A stretch of DNA of 64,000 nucleotides from Mycobacterium sp. ACS1612 (lineage in GTDB: Bacteria; Actinomycetota; Actinomycetes; Mycobacteriales; Mycobacteriaceae). The position numbers were made by a program, and so were the translations under genes. Positions 8,264 to 17,069 of this stretch are shown in pieces (the first letter of the stretch is position 1; each line of letters opens with the position of its first letter). The stretch is from NCBI RefSeq assembly GCF_001667505.1, contig NZ_LZHZ01000004.1, positions 124,001 to 188,000 on the forward strand, written 5' to 3'. The notes beneath the pieces are model-generated. The model ran no database searches. It had not been told where the DNA came from and worked only from the letters and a program-made list of their open reading frames with translations.

Positions 8264-9118
8264 GATCGACGTCTCGCTGCAGTTGGTGACGGCGCGCCCC
8301 GGCTCGAAGAAACGCGGGTCGGCGCCCGCGATGACGGTCTGCCGATAGTACGCGCGCTCGGCGTCCGCCGAACATTCGAAGGCGGCGTTCAACACGCGGA
8401 AGGTGCCCGGGTCGGCGCCGTCGATCACCTTGCCCATCCAGTAGACGCGAGCATCGTCACGTGCATACGGCCCGTCGAGCGGACGAAACGACGAGGCATC
8501 CGCGACCGGCACCGGGTCGACGAAGTAGAACACGTGCCCGACGTCCTGCGCGTAGGCGCCGCCGACGACCCTGAATGTGGCCGGGTCGGCGCCTGCGATC
8601 GGGTTGCCGTTCACGTGCACGGTCCGGCCGTCCTTCGTGAACAGGTAGTGGTCGTTGTTCGCGATGACCGCGAAATGCGTTGGGTCGTCGGACAGCATCC
8701 CGCCATCCGTCCAGTACACCGCGGTGCTGTCCTTGGAGAGTCCGCCGTCGAGCAGTTCGAAGTGGGCGGGGTCGTCGCTGACCGGCCGGTCCAGTTGATA
8801 GACACGATTGCGGTCCTTGGCGAACCCGCCGCGGCCGAGCACTTCGAAAGTCGCTGCGTCGGCGCCGGATATCGAATGGCCGTCGAAGTAGGCGGCCTCG
8901 TTGTCCTTGGCGTAGGTGGTGTCGAAGGCCGTAAACGACGCCGGATCGGCACCCGTGATCTCGAACGCCTCGCCGGGGAACGCGGCCAGGTAGTAGACCT
9001 TGTCGGCACGCACGTGGTAACCGGCGGCGTCGAACAGCGAGTTCGGTGATTTGTTACCGCTGCAGGCCTGCGTCAGCGTCACCGCCACCAGACACAAGGC
9101 TGCAATCGATCTCCGCAT
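8249..9118 (-). CDS. DKNYY-repeat lipoprotein
   Basis: 289 residues. Lipoprotein signal with lipobox LTQAC (Cys at about 19), then roughly eight tandem units of about 25-30 residues. Each combines an A/S-K-D-x-x-x-V/A-Y-W/F/Y strand (YAKDNEAAYF, FAKDRNRVYQ, LSKDSTAVYW, YAQDVGHVFY, YARDDARVYW) with a turn such as GADPATFRVL. This alternation is the DKNYY family, thought to form a beta-propeller or solenoid. Function is unknown. Anchoring on the outer face of the membrane is inferred. It lies tail-to-tail with the small secreted protein gene and upstream of the M15 peptidase gene on the other side. Confidence 0.85.
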   Translation of the reverse strand: MRRSIAALCLVAVTLTQACSGNKSPNSLFDAAGYHVRADKVYYLAAFPGEAFEITGADPASFTAFDTTYAKDNEAAYFDGHSISGADAATFEVLGRGGFAKDRNRVYQLDRPVSDDPAHFELLDGGLSKDSTAVYWTDGGMLSDDPTHFAVIANNDHYLFTKDGRTVHVNGNPIAGADPATFRVVGGAYAQDVGHVFYFVDPVPVADASSFRPLDGPYARDDARVYWMGKVIDGADPGTFRVLNAAFECSADAERAYYRQTVIAGADPRFFEPGRAVTNCSETSISFAD

Positions 9119-9134
9119 GCGTCGATCGAATCAC

Positions 9135-9788
9135 CTAATTCACAGCCACATTGAGAATCGGGCGGTTCTGGTGCGCGTCGCCGGTGTCGAAATGCCACCA
9201 CTCGCCCTGGTAGACCGTCAGCCCGCCCGCCTGCATCGCGTCGCGCAACCTCGCCCGATTGGCCTGTGCGGTCGCGCTGACACCGTCGGTCGCGTACGCG
9301 AATGCCCTCGAAGTGAAGTTGTCGAAATCGGTGCCCATGTCGATCGGACCCGCGGCGTTGGCGATCGTCACGTCCACCGACCGGCCCGTCTCGTGACTAC
9401 TGGAGTACGGGCCCGGCCGGGCCACCCAGTTCGGGTTGGGCACCGCCTCAAACATCCGCACCTGGACGTCATGCGGCCGATAGCAGTCCCAGAACTGCAG
9501 CACTTCACCTGCCGGCCGCAGCACCGCCGCCGCGGCGGCCAATCCCTGCGCCATCGATTCGTGCACCAGGCACCGGGCGTCGGCGGGATACAGCGGCACA
9601 CCCACGAAGTTGTTCGGCGTCGCGTACCGAAGATCGATGACCGCGTCGGGCACGACGGTGCGCACGTCGACCAGCCCCGCCGCCCGCGCAGCGTCCGAAA
9701 CGGGGGGCACCGGCGCTGCCGCCGCAGTGCCGGGACCAGCGCAGATGGCGCACGACATCGCCAGCACAGCCCAACCAGGTACGCGCAT
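9135..9788 (-). CDS. Secreted M15 peptidase, VanX-like D-Ala-D-Ala dipeptidase
   Basis: 217 residues from the ATG with a GGGAGG ribosome site just upstream; a longer frame would disrupt the signal peptide. Signal peptide about 1-25 (AAAA cleavage region). The zinc ligands of the M15D family are present: His132 and Asp139 in SHETGRSVD, and His199 in EWWHFD with catalytic Glu196. These enzymes hydrolyse D-Ala-D-Ala. A secreted mycobacterial copy probably recycles or trims cell-wall precursors and does not confer vancomycin resistance (no vanHA neighbours). It lies close to other envelope genes. Confidence 0.9.
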   Translation of the reverse strand: MRVPGWAVLAMSCAICAGPGTAAAAPVPPVSDAARAAGLVDVRTVVPDAVIDLRYATPNNFVGVPLYPADARCLVHESMAQGLAAAAAVLRPAGEVLQFWDCYRPHDVQVRMFEAVPNPNWVARPGPYSSSHETGRSVDVTIANAAGPIDMGTDFDNFTSRAFAYATDGVSATAQANRARLRDAMQAGGLTVYQGEWWHFDTGDAHQNRPILNVAVN

Positions 9789-9881
9789 GCAGACACCTCC
9801 CGAAAGCAGGTAGCCACCTACGCTATCGGGCCTGTCTGCCCGGCAAGACCATGAAGGCATCCGGAGAAAGAGGAGGCCACC

Positions 9882-11111
9882 GTGAGCGTCGTCAGCGTCA
9901 CCTGCCCGACGGTTTTCGAAGCCGACCTACCCACCGTCTCCTACGAGGACGCGCCGACCCCGGATGCCGTGCACGCGGCGCTCAAGGACGCGCGCGACCG
10001 GTCGCCGATCGCGATGGGCGCGCACGGGCCCGAGATCTTGGGCTACGAACTGGCGCACACCGCGCTGCGCGATCCCCGGCTGGCACCGCCACCGGGATTG
10101 GGCCTCGAGGCGCAGGGCATCACGTCAGGTCCGCTGTGGGACCGCGTGACCGCGACGTTGCTGAGCGTCAACGGCGAAGACCACACGCGCATGCGAAGGC
10201 TGATGTGCAAGGCCTTCAGTCCGCGTGCGGTCGCCCGGTTGGACACGACGATCGTCGACATCGTCACCCAGCTGACCGACCCGCTGCTGGTGGCGGGCCG
10301 CTGCGACGTCGTCGCCGATATCGCCCGCCCGTACCCGGTTCCGGTCATCTGCGAACTGCTCGGCGCGCCGAAACAGGACTGGCAGCTGTTCTCCGTGTGG
10401 GCCGACGAGTTCTTCAAGACGTTCACCTTCAAGGCGGCCGAATACGAGGCCGACATCCTGAAGGCGTGGGGTGAACTCGACGACTACGTCGACGCCATGG
10501 TCGCCGACCGCCGCAACTCCCCCACCGACGACCTGATCTCCGAACTGATCCGCGCCGAGGACGGCGGCGACCGGCTGAGCATGGCCGAACTGCGGATGCT
10601 GGCAGGCGGCCTGCTGATGGCCGGCACCGACACCACCCGCAACCAGGTGGCCGCCGCGGTCGACGTGCTCTGCGATCACCCGCAACAATGGGCGCTGCTC
10701 GCCGAACATCCCGAGTTGGCGATGCATGCGGTCGAGGAGTTGATGCGCTACCAACCCGTCACCATCGGCGTGATGCGCATGACGCTGCAGGACGTCGCAT
10801 ACGAGGGCGTCACCATCCCGGCGGGCACGTTCGTTCTGGTCAACACCGTCGCCGCGAACCGCGACCCGGCCGTCTACGACGACCCGGACCGGCTCGACAT
10901 CACCCGCGACGGCGCCGCCCCGATGCAGTCCTTCGGTGCGGGCGTGCACTACTGCCTCGGCGCGAACCTCGCCCGGCGTGAGATCGCCGAGGCTTTGCGC
11001 GTCATGTCCCGGCGGATGCGCAACGTGCGTCGCAGCGGACCGGCGCCGTGGAAGCCCATGGTCGGAATCACCGGCCCCGCCACGCTGCCGGTGGAATTCG
11101 ACGCGGCTTGA
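9882..11111 (+). CDS. Cytochrome P450
   Basis: 409 residues from a GTG preceded by AGAGGAGG. Soluble bacterial P450 with the I-helix oxygen-activation motif AGTDTTRN, the ExxR pair in EELMRYQP (Glu and Arg) and the heme-binding loop SFGAGVHYCLG with the thiolate Cys at about 358. The substrate is unknown. No ferredoxin or reductase gene is adjacent, so it must use redox partners encoded elsewhere. The next gene (xdhC) starts 55 bases downstream with its own likely promoter, so the P450 may be monocistronic. It is distinct from CYP142 at 49.4-50.6 kb. Confidence 0.94.
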   Translation: MSVVSVTCPTVFEADLPTVSYEDAPTPDAVHAALKDARDRSPIAMGAHGPEILGYELAHTALRDPRLAPPPGLGLEAQGITSGPLWDRVTATLLSVNGEDHTRMRRLMCKAFSPRAVARLDTTIVDIVTQLTDPLLVAGRCDVVADIARPYPVPVICELLGAPKQDWQLFSVWADEFFKTFTFKAAEYEADILKAWGELDDYVDAMVADRRNSPTDDLISELIRAEDGGDRLSMAELRMLAGGLLMAGTDTTRNQVAAAVDVLCDHPQQWALLAEHPELAMHAVEELMRYQPVTIGVMRMTLQDVAYEGVTIPAGTFVLVNTVAANRDPAVYDDPDRLDITRDGAAPMQSFGAGVHYCLGANLARREIAEALRVMSRRMRNVRRSGPAPWKPMVGITGPATLPVEFDAA

Positions 11112-11153
11112 GACATCGCTGAGCACTCGCACAGGGACGCCGGGTTTCGGGCA

Positions 11154-11159
11154 TAGACT
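11154..11159 (+). promoter_or_regulatory. Likely -10 hexamer of a leaderless xdhC transcript
   Basis: TAGACT followed by 6 bases and then the GTG start. This spacing puts transcription start at or beside the start codon. There is no ribosome site between them. Leaderless mRNAs are common in mycobacteria. Confidence 0.45.
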
Positions 11160-11165
11160 TCGGGC

Positions 11166-12284
11166 GTGCGAGACGTACTCGACGATCTGTTGACCGTGTG
11201 GCGGGCCGGCGGCACGGCGGGGGTCGCCACGGTCGTGCGCACGATCAAGTCCGCGCCGCGCCCGCCGGGCGCGACCATGGTCGTCGCCCCTGATGGCACG
11301 GTCGCCGGTTCGGTGTCCGGTGGTTGCGTCGAGGCCGCCGTCTACGAACTCGCCAACGAGGTGGCCGCCAGCGGCCGACCGGAACTGCAGCGCTACGGGA
11401 TCTCCGACGACGACGCGTTCGCGGTCGGGTTGACGTGCGGCGGCATCATCGACATCTTCGCAGAGCCGGTGTCGCGCAACACTTTTCCCCAGTTGGAAGT
11501 GATCGCCGACAATATCGGCGCGCGCCGCCCGACGGCCGTCGCCACCGTGATCGCCCACCCCGACCCCACCTGGCTCGGGCGCAGGCTGGTGATCGGACCG
11601 GACACCGTCGACGGGTCGCTTGGCTCGCAGCGCGCCGACGACGCGGTGGCCGACGACGCCAGAGGTCTGCTCGCCGCGGGCCGCACCGCCGTGCTGAGCT
11701 ACGGACCCGACGGCCAACGGCAGGAGGCGGGCATGGAGGTGTTCGTCGCCAGCCACGCACCGCCGCCGCGGATGCTGATATTCGGAGCCATCGACTTCGC
11801 CGCCGCCCTCGCCCGGCAGGGCTCCTTTCTCGGCTACCGGGTCACGGTGTGCGACGCCCGACCCGTGTTCGCGACGCCCGCCCGATTCCCGCATGCCGAC
11901 GAGGTCGTCGTCGACTGGCCGGACCGCTACCTGCGCGGGCAGGCCGAACAAGGCGCGATCGACGCCAGGACTGCGATCTGCGTGCTGACCCATGATCCGA
12001 AATTCGACGTGCCGGTGCTGCAGGTGGCGGTGCGGCTACCGGAGGTGGACTACATCGGCGTGATGGGATCGCGCCGCACGCACGAGGACCGGATGGCCCG
12101 GCTGCGCGAGGTCGGCCTGACCGACGCCGAACTGGATCGGCTGTCCAGCCCGATCGGCCTCGACCTCGGGGCGCGCACCCCCGAGGAGACCGCGGTGTCG
12201 ATCGCCGCGGAGATCATCGCGCGCCGCTGGGGCGGCGGCGGCAAGCCGTTGGCCGAGGTCGGCGGCCGTATTCACCATGGTTGA
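11166..12284 (+). CDS. xdhC: XdhC/CoxI-family molybdenum cofactor maturation protein
   Basis: 372 residues. The N-terminal XdhC/CoxI domain has SGGCVEAAVYELANEV. The C-terminal Rossmann-like domain contains VMGSRRTHEDR and PIGLDLGARTPEETAVSIAAEII, the hallmarks of XdhC. XdhC binds and helps sulfurate the molybdenum cofactor and hands it to the large subunit of xanthine-dehydrogenase-type enzymes. The molybdenum hydroxylase genes begin 55 bases downstream, so this is the dedicated maturation factor. The GTG start is set by the -10 hexamer located 6 bases upstream. Confidence 0.92.
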   Translation: MRDVLDDLLTVWRAGGTAGVATVVRTIKSAPRPPGATMVVAPDGTVAGSVSGGCVEAAVYELANEVAASGRPELQRYGISDDDAFAVGLTCGGIIDIFAEPVSRNTFPQLEVIADNIGARRPTAVATVIAHPDPTWLGRRLVIGPDTVDGSLGSQRADDAVADDARGLLAAGRTAVLSYGPDGQRQEAGMEVFVASHAPPPRMLIFGAIDFAAALARQGSFLGYRVTVCDARPVFATPARFPHADEVVVDWPDRYLRGQAEQGAIDARTAICVLTHDPKFDVPVLQVAVRLPEVDYIGVMGSRRTHEDRMARLREVGLTDAELDRLSSPIGLDLGARTPEETAVSIAAEIIARRWGGGGKPLAEVGGRIHHG

Positions 12285-12339
12285 TTAGATGAGACAACGA
12301 GGGTGGAAATGTCGCTCTCAAATACGATAACGTGATTCC

Positions 12340-14655
12340 GTGACGGTAACGGTTGCCCCCCGATATGCAGGCGCGCGAGTTGCTCGCGTGGAAGACAACC
12401 GCCTGCTGACCGGTCGTGGCACCTTCGTCGACGACGTCATCAGGCCAGGAATGCTGCACGCCTGTTTCGTACGCAGCCCCTTCGCGCGCGCGAAGCTGGG
12501 CACCATCGACGCCTCCGCCGCCCTGGCGCTGCCGGGCGTGCGTGCGGTGTTCACCGCGGCCGATATCAATCCGGATGTCAAAGAGGCCTGGCACGCCGTC
12601 GCCGGGAAGGACATCGCGGACACGCCGCGGCCCCCGCTGGCCGAGGGCGAGGCGAAGTTCGTCGGCGACCCGGTGGCGTTGGTGATCGCCGAGAGCCGCT
12701 ACATCGCCGAAGACGCCGTCGAACTGGTCGAGGTCGACTACGAACCGCTGCCCGCGGTCGCCGACTTCACCAAGGCCGTCGGCTCCGATGTGATCGTCCA
12801 CGAGTCCTATCCGGACAACGTGGCGGGCGGGTTGGCCGGTGCGCCGCCGGACGAGGAGACGTTCGCGTCCGCCGCGCACGTCGCGGAAGCCAATGTCTAC
12901 CAACAGATCTACGCGCCGGTGCCGATGGAGACCAGGGGCATGGTCGTCGAGTGGGAGGCGTCGTCGGAGGAACTGACGGTGTGGGCGTCGACCCAGACGC
13001 CGCACGAGTTGCGGGCGTTCGCCGCCCGCCTGCTCGGCATCCCGGCGCAGGGCGTGCGGGTCATCATGCGCGACACCGGCGGCGGTTTCGGCCAGAAGGT
13101 CGTGCCGATGCGCGAGGACATGTGCGTCCTGCTGGCCGCCCGCAAGGTGCCGTTCGCGTTGAAGTGGATCGAGGACCGGCGCGAGAACCTGATGTCGGCC
13201 GGTCAGGCGCGCCACGTCGACGGCAAGGCCAGGATGGCGTTCGACGACGAGGGCAATATCCTGGCCGCCGACATCGACTTCACCTACGACATCGGCGCGT
13301 ATCCGACGCCGTACCCGGTGCTGACCACCGCCGCGGTCGGCATGTTCTTTCCCGGCCCGTATCGGGTGCCGAAGGCCAGCTTCAACTACAAGACGGTGTT
13401 CTCCAACACGGCGGGCCTCGCGGCGTACCGCGGACCGTGGCAGTACGAGACGTTGACCCGCGAGATCCTGCTCGACATCGCCGCGCGCAAGATGAACATG
13501 GATCCCGTCGAGTTGCGGCGGCGCAACATCCTGCGCGGCGACGAGATGCCCTACTTCAACCCCAACGGCATGCCCTACGACCACGTCGCGCCCGCGGACA
13601 CCTTCGATCAGGCAGTGAAAATCCTTGACCACGAAGGGTTTCGCCGCGAACAACGCGAGGCACTGGAGCAGGGCCGCTACATCGGGCTCGGTTTCTCGGC
13701 GTACATCGAGCCGACGGGCGCGGCCACCGGGCACCTCGCCACCGAGGGCGCCACCATCCGGATGGAGCCCACCGGCAAGATCAACGTCTACGTCAACGGC
13801 GGGTCGACCGGCAACAGCATCGAGACCACGGTGGTGCAGTTGACCGCCGATGCGCTCGGCGCCGAGATCGACGACGTGTCAACGATCCAGGGCGACACCG
13901 CGGTGACGCCGTACGGCGCAGGCACCCAGGGCAGCCGGTCGGGCCCGATGACCGCGGGTGCGGTCAACGAGGCGGGCACGATCCTGCGCAAGCAGATCGT
14001 CGCGATGGCCGCTGCCAGGCTCGGGGTCGACGAGGACGCGATCGAACTGGGCGGGTCCCGCGCTTTTGTTCGCGACGACGACTCCAAGAGCGTGTCGTTC
14101 GGCGAGCTGGCCTATCGCGCGTACTACGAACCGCAGCAGTTGCCCGCCGGGATGTCGGCGTCGCTGGAGGCGACCGCGCGCTTCACGTCGCAGGCGCCGA
14201 TCCACTGGGCGAACGCCACCCACGCCTGCACCTGCGAGGTGGACATCCAGACCGGCCACGTCACTCTCATCCGCTACATCGTCAGTGAAGACGTCGGCGC
14301 GATGATCAACCCGAATGTGGTCGAAGGCCAGATCGCGGGCGGCACGGTTCAGGGTATCGGCGGCGCGCTACTGGAAGACATGGCCTATGACGACGACGGA
14401 AATCCATTGTCGTCCACCTTCGTCGACTATCTGGTGCCGACGGCCACCGAGGTGCCGCCCATCGAGTTCGGCCACGTCGAGATCCCAGGGCCAGGCGTCG
14501 GCGGCTACAAGGGCGTCGGCGAGGGCGGAGCGATCGGGGCGACGCCCGCGGTGATCAACGCGATCAACGACGCGTTGGCGCCCCTCGGCGTGACGTTGAC
14601 CCGGTTACCCGCCAGTCCCTCAGCCATCGTCGCGCTCATCGAGGAGTCCCAATAG
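12340..14655 (+). CDS. Molybdenum hydroxylase large subunit (CoxL/xanthine dehydrogenase family)
   Basis: 771 residues. It carries the aldehyde oxidase/xanthine dehydrogenase a/b hammerhead domain (about 20-130) and the two-part molybdopterin-binding domain. These include GGGFGQK, the active-site loop AYRGPWQ (codons 13423-13443, about 362) and the catalytic Glu in KGVGEGGAIG near the C-terminus. Form I CO dehydrogenases carry AYxCSFR in that loop. Its absence means CO oxidation is not supported; the protein fits the form II-like group of unknown substrate also found in M. tuberculosis (Rv0373c type). GTG start; a TACGAT hexamer at 12323 could be a local promoter. The stop overlaps the next gene by one base. 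Confidence 0.92.
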   Translation: MTVTVAPRYAGARVARVEDNRLLTGRGTFVDDVIRPGMLHACFVRSPFARAKLGTIDASAALALPGVRAVFTAADINPDVKEAWHAVAGKDIADTPRPPLAEGEAKFVGDPVALVIAESRYIAEDAVELVEVDYEPLPAVADFTKAVGSDVIVHESYPDNVAGGLAGAPPDEETFASAAHVAEANVYQQIYAPVPMETRGMVVEWEASSEELTVWASTQTPHELRAFAARLLGIPAQGVRVIMRDTGGGFGQKVVPMREDMCVLLAARKVPFALKWIEDRRENLMSAGQARHVDGKARMAFDDEGNILAADIDFTYDIGAYPTPYPVLTTAAVGMFFPGPYRVPKASFNYKTVFSNTAGLAAYRGPWQYETLTREILLDIAARKMNMDPVELRRRNILRGDEMPYFNPNGMPYDHVAPADTFDQAVKILDHEGFRREQREALEQGRYIGLGFSAYIEPTGAATGHLATEGATIRMEPTGKINVYVNGGSTGNSIETTVVQLTADALGAEIDDVSTIQGDTAVTPYGAGTQGSRSGPMTAGAVNEAGTILRKQIVAMAAARLGVDEDAIELGGSRAFVRDDDSKSVSFGELAYRAYYEPQQLPAGMSASLEATARFTSQAPIHWANATHACTCEVDIQTGHVTLIRYIVSEDVGAMINPNVVEGQIAGGTVQGIGGALLEDMAYDDDGNPLSSTFVDYLVPTATEVPPIEFGHVEIPGPGVGGYKGVGEGGAIGATPAVINAINDALAPLGVTLTRLPASPSAIVALIEESQ

Positions 14656-15284
14656 TGGAGCTGAACAACGAATTTCGGGTCGCGGTGCCTGCGGCGACGA
14701 CGTGGGAGGTGCTGACGGACATCGAACGGGTCGCGCCGTGCCTGCCGGGAGCGACGCTGCTGTCGGTCGACGGCGACCATTTCACCGGCGCCGTCAAGGT
14801 GAAGGTCGGCCCGATCACCGTGTCGTACAAGGGGCAAGCGGCGTTCTTGGAGAAGGACGCCGCGGCGCAACGGGTGGTGCTCAAAGCCAACGGCAAGGAG
14901 ACGCGGGGCAACGGCAACGCCGCCGCGGTGGTGACGGCGCAACTGAAGGACGAAGTCGACGCCACCAGCGTCCTGATCACCACCGACCTGACCATCTCCG
15001 GTAAGGCGGCTCAGTTCGGCCGCGGGGTGCTCGGCGACGTCGCAGGCAATCTGATCGCCCAGTTCGCCAAGGCGCTCGAGGCCGACATCCTCGGCGGAGC
15101 GGCGTCGGCCGCCAGCGCGCCTGTGTCGGAAACTCCAACGGCGGCAAGCCAACCCGCGGCAAGCGACTCGGTCGACTTGTTGAAGGTGGTTGCGGTGCCG
15201 ATGGTCAAGCGGTTCGCACCGGCGCTCGCGGCGCTGGCGGCGGGCGGCATCATCGGCTTCCTGTTGGGCAGGCGACGCCGATGA
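14655..15284 (+). CDS. CoxG-like SRPBCC protein with C-terminal membrane anchor
   Basis: 209 residues. SRPBCC/START-like lipid-binding fold of the CoxG family (about 1-150: FRVAVPAATTWEVLTDIERV, CLPGA, GPITVSYKG). An Ala/Ser/Pro-rich linker follows, then a hydrophobic segment (LAALAAGGIIGFLLG) ending in Arg residues, which predicts a C-terminal membrane tether. CoxG recruits CO dehydrogenase-type enzymes to the membrane and has been implicated in moving quinone electrons. The domain order here fits that role. GTG overlaps the large-subunit stop by one base, and the gene overlaps the FAD-subunit start by 4 bases. Confidence 0.88.
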   Translation: MELNNEFRVAVPAATTWEVLTDIERVAPCLPGATLLSVDGDHFTGAVKVKVGPITVSYKGQAAFLEKDAAAQRVVLKANGKETRGNGNAAAVVTAQLKDEVDATSVLITTDLTISGKAAQFGRGVLGDVAGNLIAQFAKALEADILGGAASAASAPVSETPTAASQPAASDSVDLLKVVAVPMVKRFAPALAALAAGGIIGFLLGRRRR

Positions 15285-16156
15285 AGGCTGCCGCTTTCGC
15301 CTACCACCGGCCGGGCGCGGTCGACGAGGCGGTCGATCTGCTCGCCGAATACGGCGAGGACGCCAAGATCCTCGCCGGCGGTCAAAGCCTGGTGCCCATG
15401 TTGGCAATGCGTCTCACGCATTTCGACAACCTGATCGACATCTCCCGGATCGACGAGCTTGTCGGAATCGATCTGCAGGACGGGCAGATTCGGATCGGGG
15501 CCGCGACGCCGCACGCGTTCGTCGGAATGGACGACGAGGTCGCCGACTCCGTGCCGCTGTTGACGCTGGCGACGCCGCACATCGGCCACTTCCAGATCCG
15601 GACCCGTGGCACGCTCGGCGGCGCCATCGCCCACGCGGATCCGGCCGCGGAGTATGCGGCGGTCGCGTTGGCGTTGGATGCGCAGATGGAGGCGGTGTCG
15701 CCGAGGGGAACGCGTCAAATTCCGGCCGCGGCGTTCTTCACCGGACTTTGGGAGACCTCGATGGCCTCTGATGAGATTCTGACCGCCGTGCGGTTCCCGG
15801 TCCGCGGTGCGCGGGCCGGATTCGCGGTTGAGGAATTCACGCGTAGGCACGGCGATTTCGCGATCGCAGGGGCGGCGATCGCCGTCGAACTGGACGACGA
15901 CATGCGTATCGGCCGTTGCGGCATAGGTCTTTTGGGACTCGGCTCGACGCCGCTGCGCGGTACGGCCGCGGAGGAAGCGGTGCTCGGGCGACCGGTCGCC
16001 GACGTCGCCGCGGACGAAGTCGGCCGGTTGGCGATCGACTCACTCGACGATATTCCGGCCGACCTGCAGGGCTCGGCCGCCTACCGGGCCAGGGTCGGGG
16101 CGACCATGGTGGCCCGCGCATGGGAGAAAGCGACCACGGAGGCGAGCAATGCATGA
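15281..16156 (+). CDS. Molybdenum hydroxylase FAD-binding medium subunit (CoxM-like)
   Basis: 291 residues. FAD-binding type 2 domain with the two family signatures ILAGGQSLVPMLAMRL (about 30-45) and TRGTLGGAIAHADPAAE (about 107-122), followed by the CO dehydrogenase flavoprotein C-terminal domain. It passes electrons from the 2Fe-2S clusters of the small subunit to an acceptor through FAD. It starts with an ATGA overlap on the CoxG-like gene and overlaps the small-subunit gene by 8 bases, consistent with stoichiometric assembly of one complex. Confidence 0.93.
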   Translation: MKAAAFAYHRPGAVDEAVDLLAEYGEDAKILAGGQSLVPMLAMRLTHFDNLIDISRIDELVGIDLQDGQIRIGAATPHAFVGMDDEVADSVPLLTLATPHIGHFQIRTRGTLGGAIAHADPAAEYAAVALALDAQMEAVSPRGTRQIPAAAFFTGLWETSMASDEILTAVRFPVRGARAGFAVEEFTRRHGDFAIAGAAIAVELDDDMRIGRCGIGLLGLGSTPLRGTAAEEAVLGRPVADVAADEVGRLAIDSLDDIPADLQGSAAYRARVGATMVARAWEKATTEASNA

Positions 16157-16622
16157 GTGGCCAGTGAAGGTGTCCGTCAACGGGCAACCGACCGAGGCGA
16201 CCGTGGAACCGAGGCTGACGCTGGCCGACTATCTGCGCGAGAGGTGCGGCCTGACCGGGACACATCTGGGCTGCGAGCACGGCGCCTGCGGGGCGTGCAC
16301 CGTGCTGGTCGACGGGCAGGCCACACGCTCGTGTCTGATGTTCGCGGTGCAGGCCGACGAGTGCGAGGTCACCACGGTCGAGGGCATCGCGTCGGAGGAC
16401 GGCGAACTATCGCCCGTGCAGGCCGCGATGCGGGAGTGCCACGGCCTGCAGTGCGGGTTCTGCACGCCGGGATTCGTCATGTCGATCACCGCGTTGCTGC
16501 GCGACAACCCGACGCCGACGGACGAGGAGATCCGGGAAGGCCTGTCCGGCAACTTCTGCCGGTGCACCGGATATCAGGGCATCGTCAACGCAGTTCACCG
16601 CGCCGCAGAAATGCAAGCCTGA
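16149..16622 (+). CDS. Molybdenum hydroxylase 2Fe-2S small subunit (CoxS-like)
   Basis: 157 residues with all eight cluster-ligand Cys. The plant-type ferredoxin cluster uses Cys42, 47, 50 and 62 (GCEHGACGAC and RSC). The helical C-terminal cluster uses Cys102, 105, 137 and 139 (CGFC and FCRC). This is the electron-transfer subunit of the complex encoded by the three preceding genes. Overlaps the FAD subunit by 8 bases. A short hairpin (CTGCC/GGCAG) just after the stop is too weak to call a terminator. Confidence 0.94.
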   Translation: MHEWPVKVSVNGQPTEATVEPRLTLADYLRERCGLTGTHLGCEHGACGACTVLVDGQATRSCLMFAVQADECEVTTVEGIASEDGELSPVQAAMRECHGLQCGFCTPGFVMSITALLRDNPTPTDEEIREGLSGNFCRCTGYQGIVNAVHRAAEMQA

Positions 16623-16697
16623 CTAACTGCCCCCTAGGCAGAGTTTCCTTTGCTGACGTACGCTGCTGGTTGGCCGGGGACGTTACTGGGGAGACAG

Positions 16698-17024
16698 ATG
16701 AGAAAGAAGCACCTGCTGGCGGCGGTCGCATTCGCAGTGGGCACGGCCACGGCGCTCGCGGCGCCGGCCTCCGCCGATGATCAGTTGGACCAGGCGTTCC
16801 TCAAGGGACTGCAGCAGAAAGGCGTCTCGGTGAGTTCGCCAGACCAGGCGCTGAGCCTGGCCCATTCGACGTGCGACATCCTCGAGCACGGCGGCACCGT
16901 CAACGACGCGCTGAACATGCTGACGAAGAAGACCAAGTGGTCGATCCAGAAGTCCGCCGACTTCGGCGGCCTGGCGGTCTACGCCTACTGCAAGGACAAA
17001 CTGCCCTCCGGCAGCGGGAGTTGA
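16698..17024 (+). CDS. Secreted DUF732 protein
   Basis: 108 residues from the ATG at the signal peptide (MRKKHLLAAVAFAVGTATAL, cleavage after ASA near 25); the longer frame would bury it. The mature domain is a DUF732 helical unit: DQAFLKGLQQKGVSV, an ALSLAHSTCD motif and a second Cys in VYAYCKDKLPSG that probably form one disulfide. DUF732 proteins are abundant, short, exported mycobacterial proteins of unknown function. It is preceded by the molybdenum hydroxylase operon but separated by 75 bases, so independent transcription is likely. Confidence 0.85.
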   Translation: MRKKHLLAAVAFAVGTATALAAPASADDQLDQAFLKGLQQKGVSVSSPDQALSLAHSTCDILEHGGTVNDALNMLTKKTKWSIQKSADFGGLAVYAYCKDKLPSGSGS

Positions 17025-17069
17025 CCCCGCCGCCCAGCGGCGCACAGGAACACCCGGCAAGGTGGACCC

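Noticed and set aside
9135..9788. Vancomycin-resistance determinant VanX
   Set aside because: The peptidase is secreted and has no vanH or vanA neighbours; a cell-wall role is more likely.
11166..16622. Annotation as carbon monoxide dehydrogenase
   Set aside because: The active-site loop lacks the form I Cys motif, so CO oxidation is not supported by sequence.
16627..16641. Short hairpin CTGCC/GGCAG after the 2Fe-2S subunit gene
   Set aside because: Only five base pairs and a weak T stretch; not enough for a terminator call.
17028..17050. CGCCG/CGGCG hairpin between the DUF732 gene and the oxidoreductase gene
   Set aside because: GC-rich five-base stem without a T tract, expected by chance at this composition.
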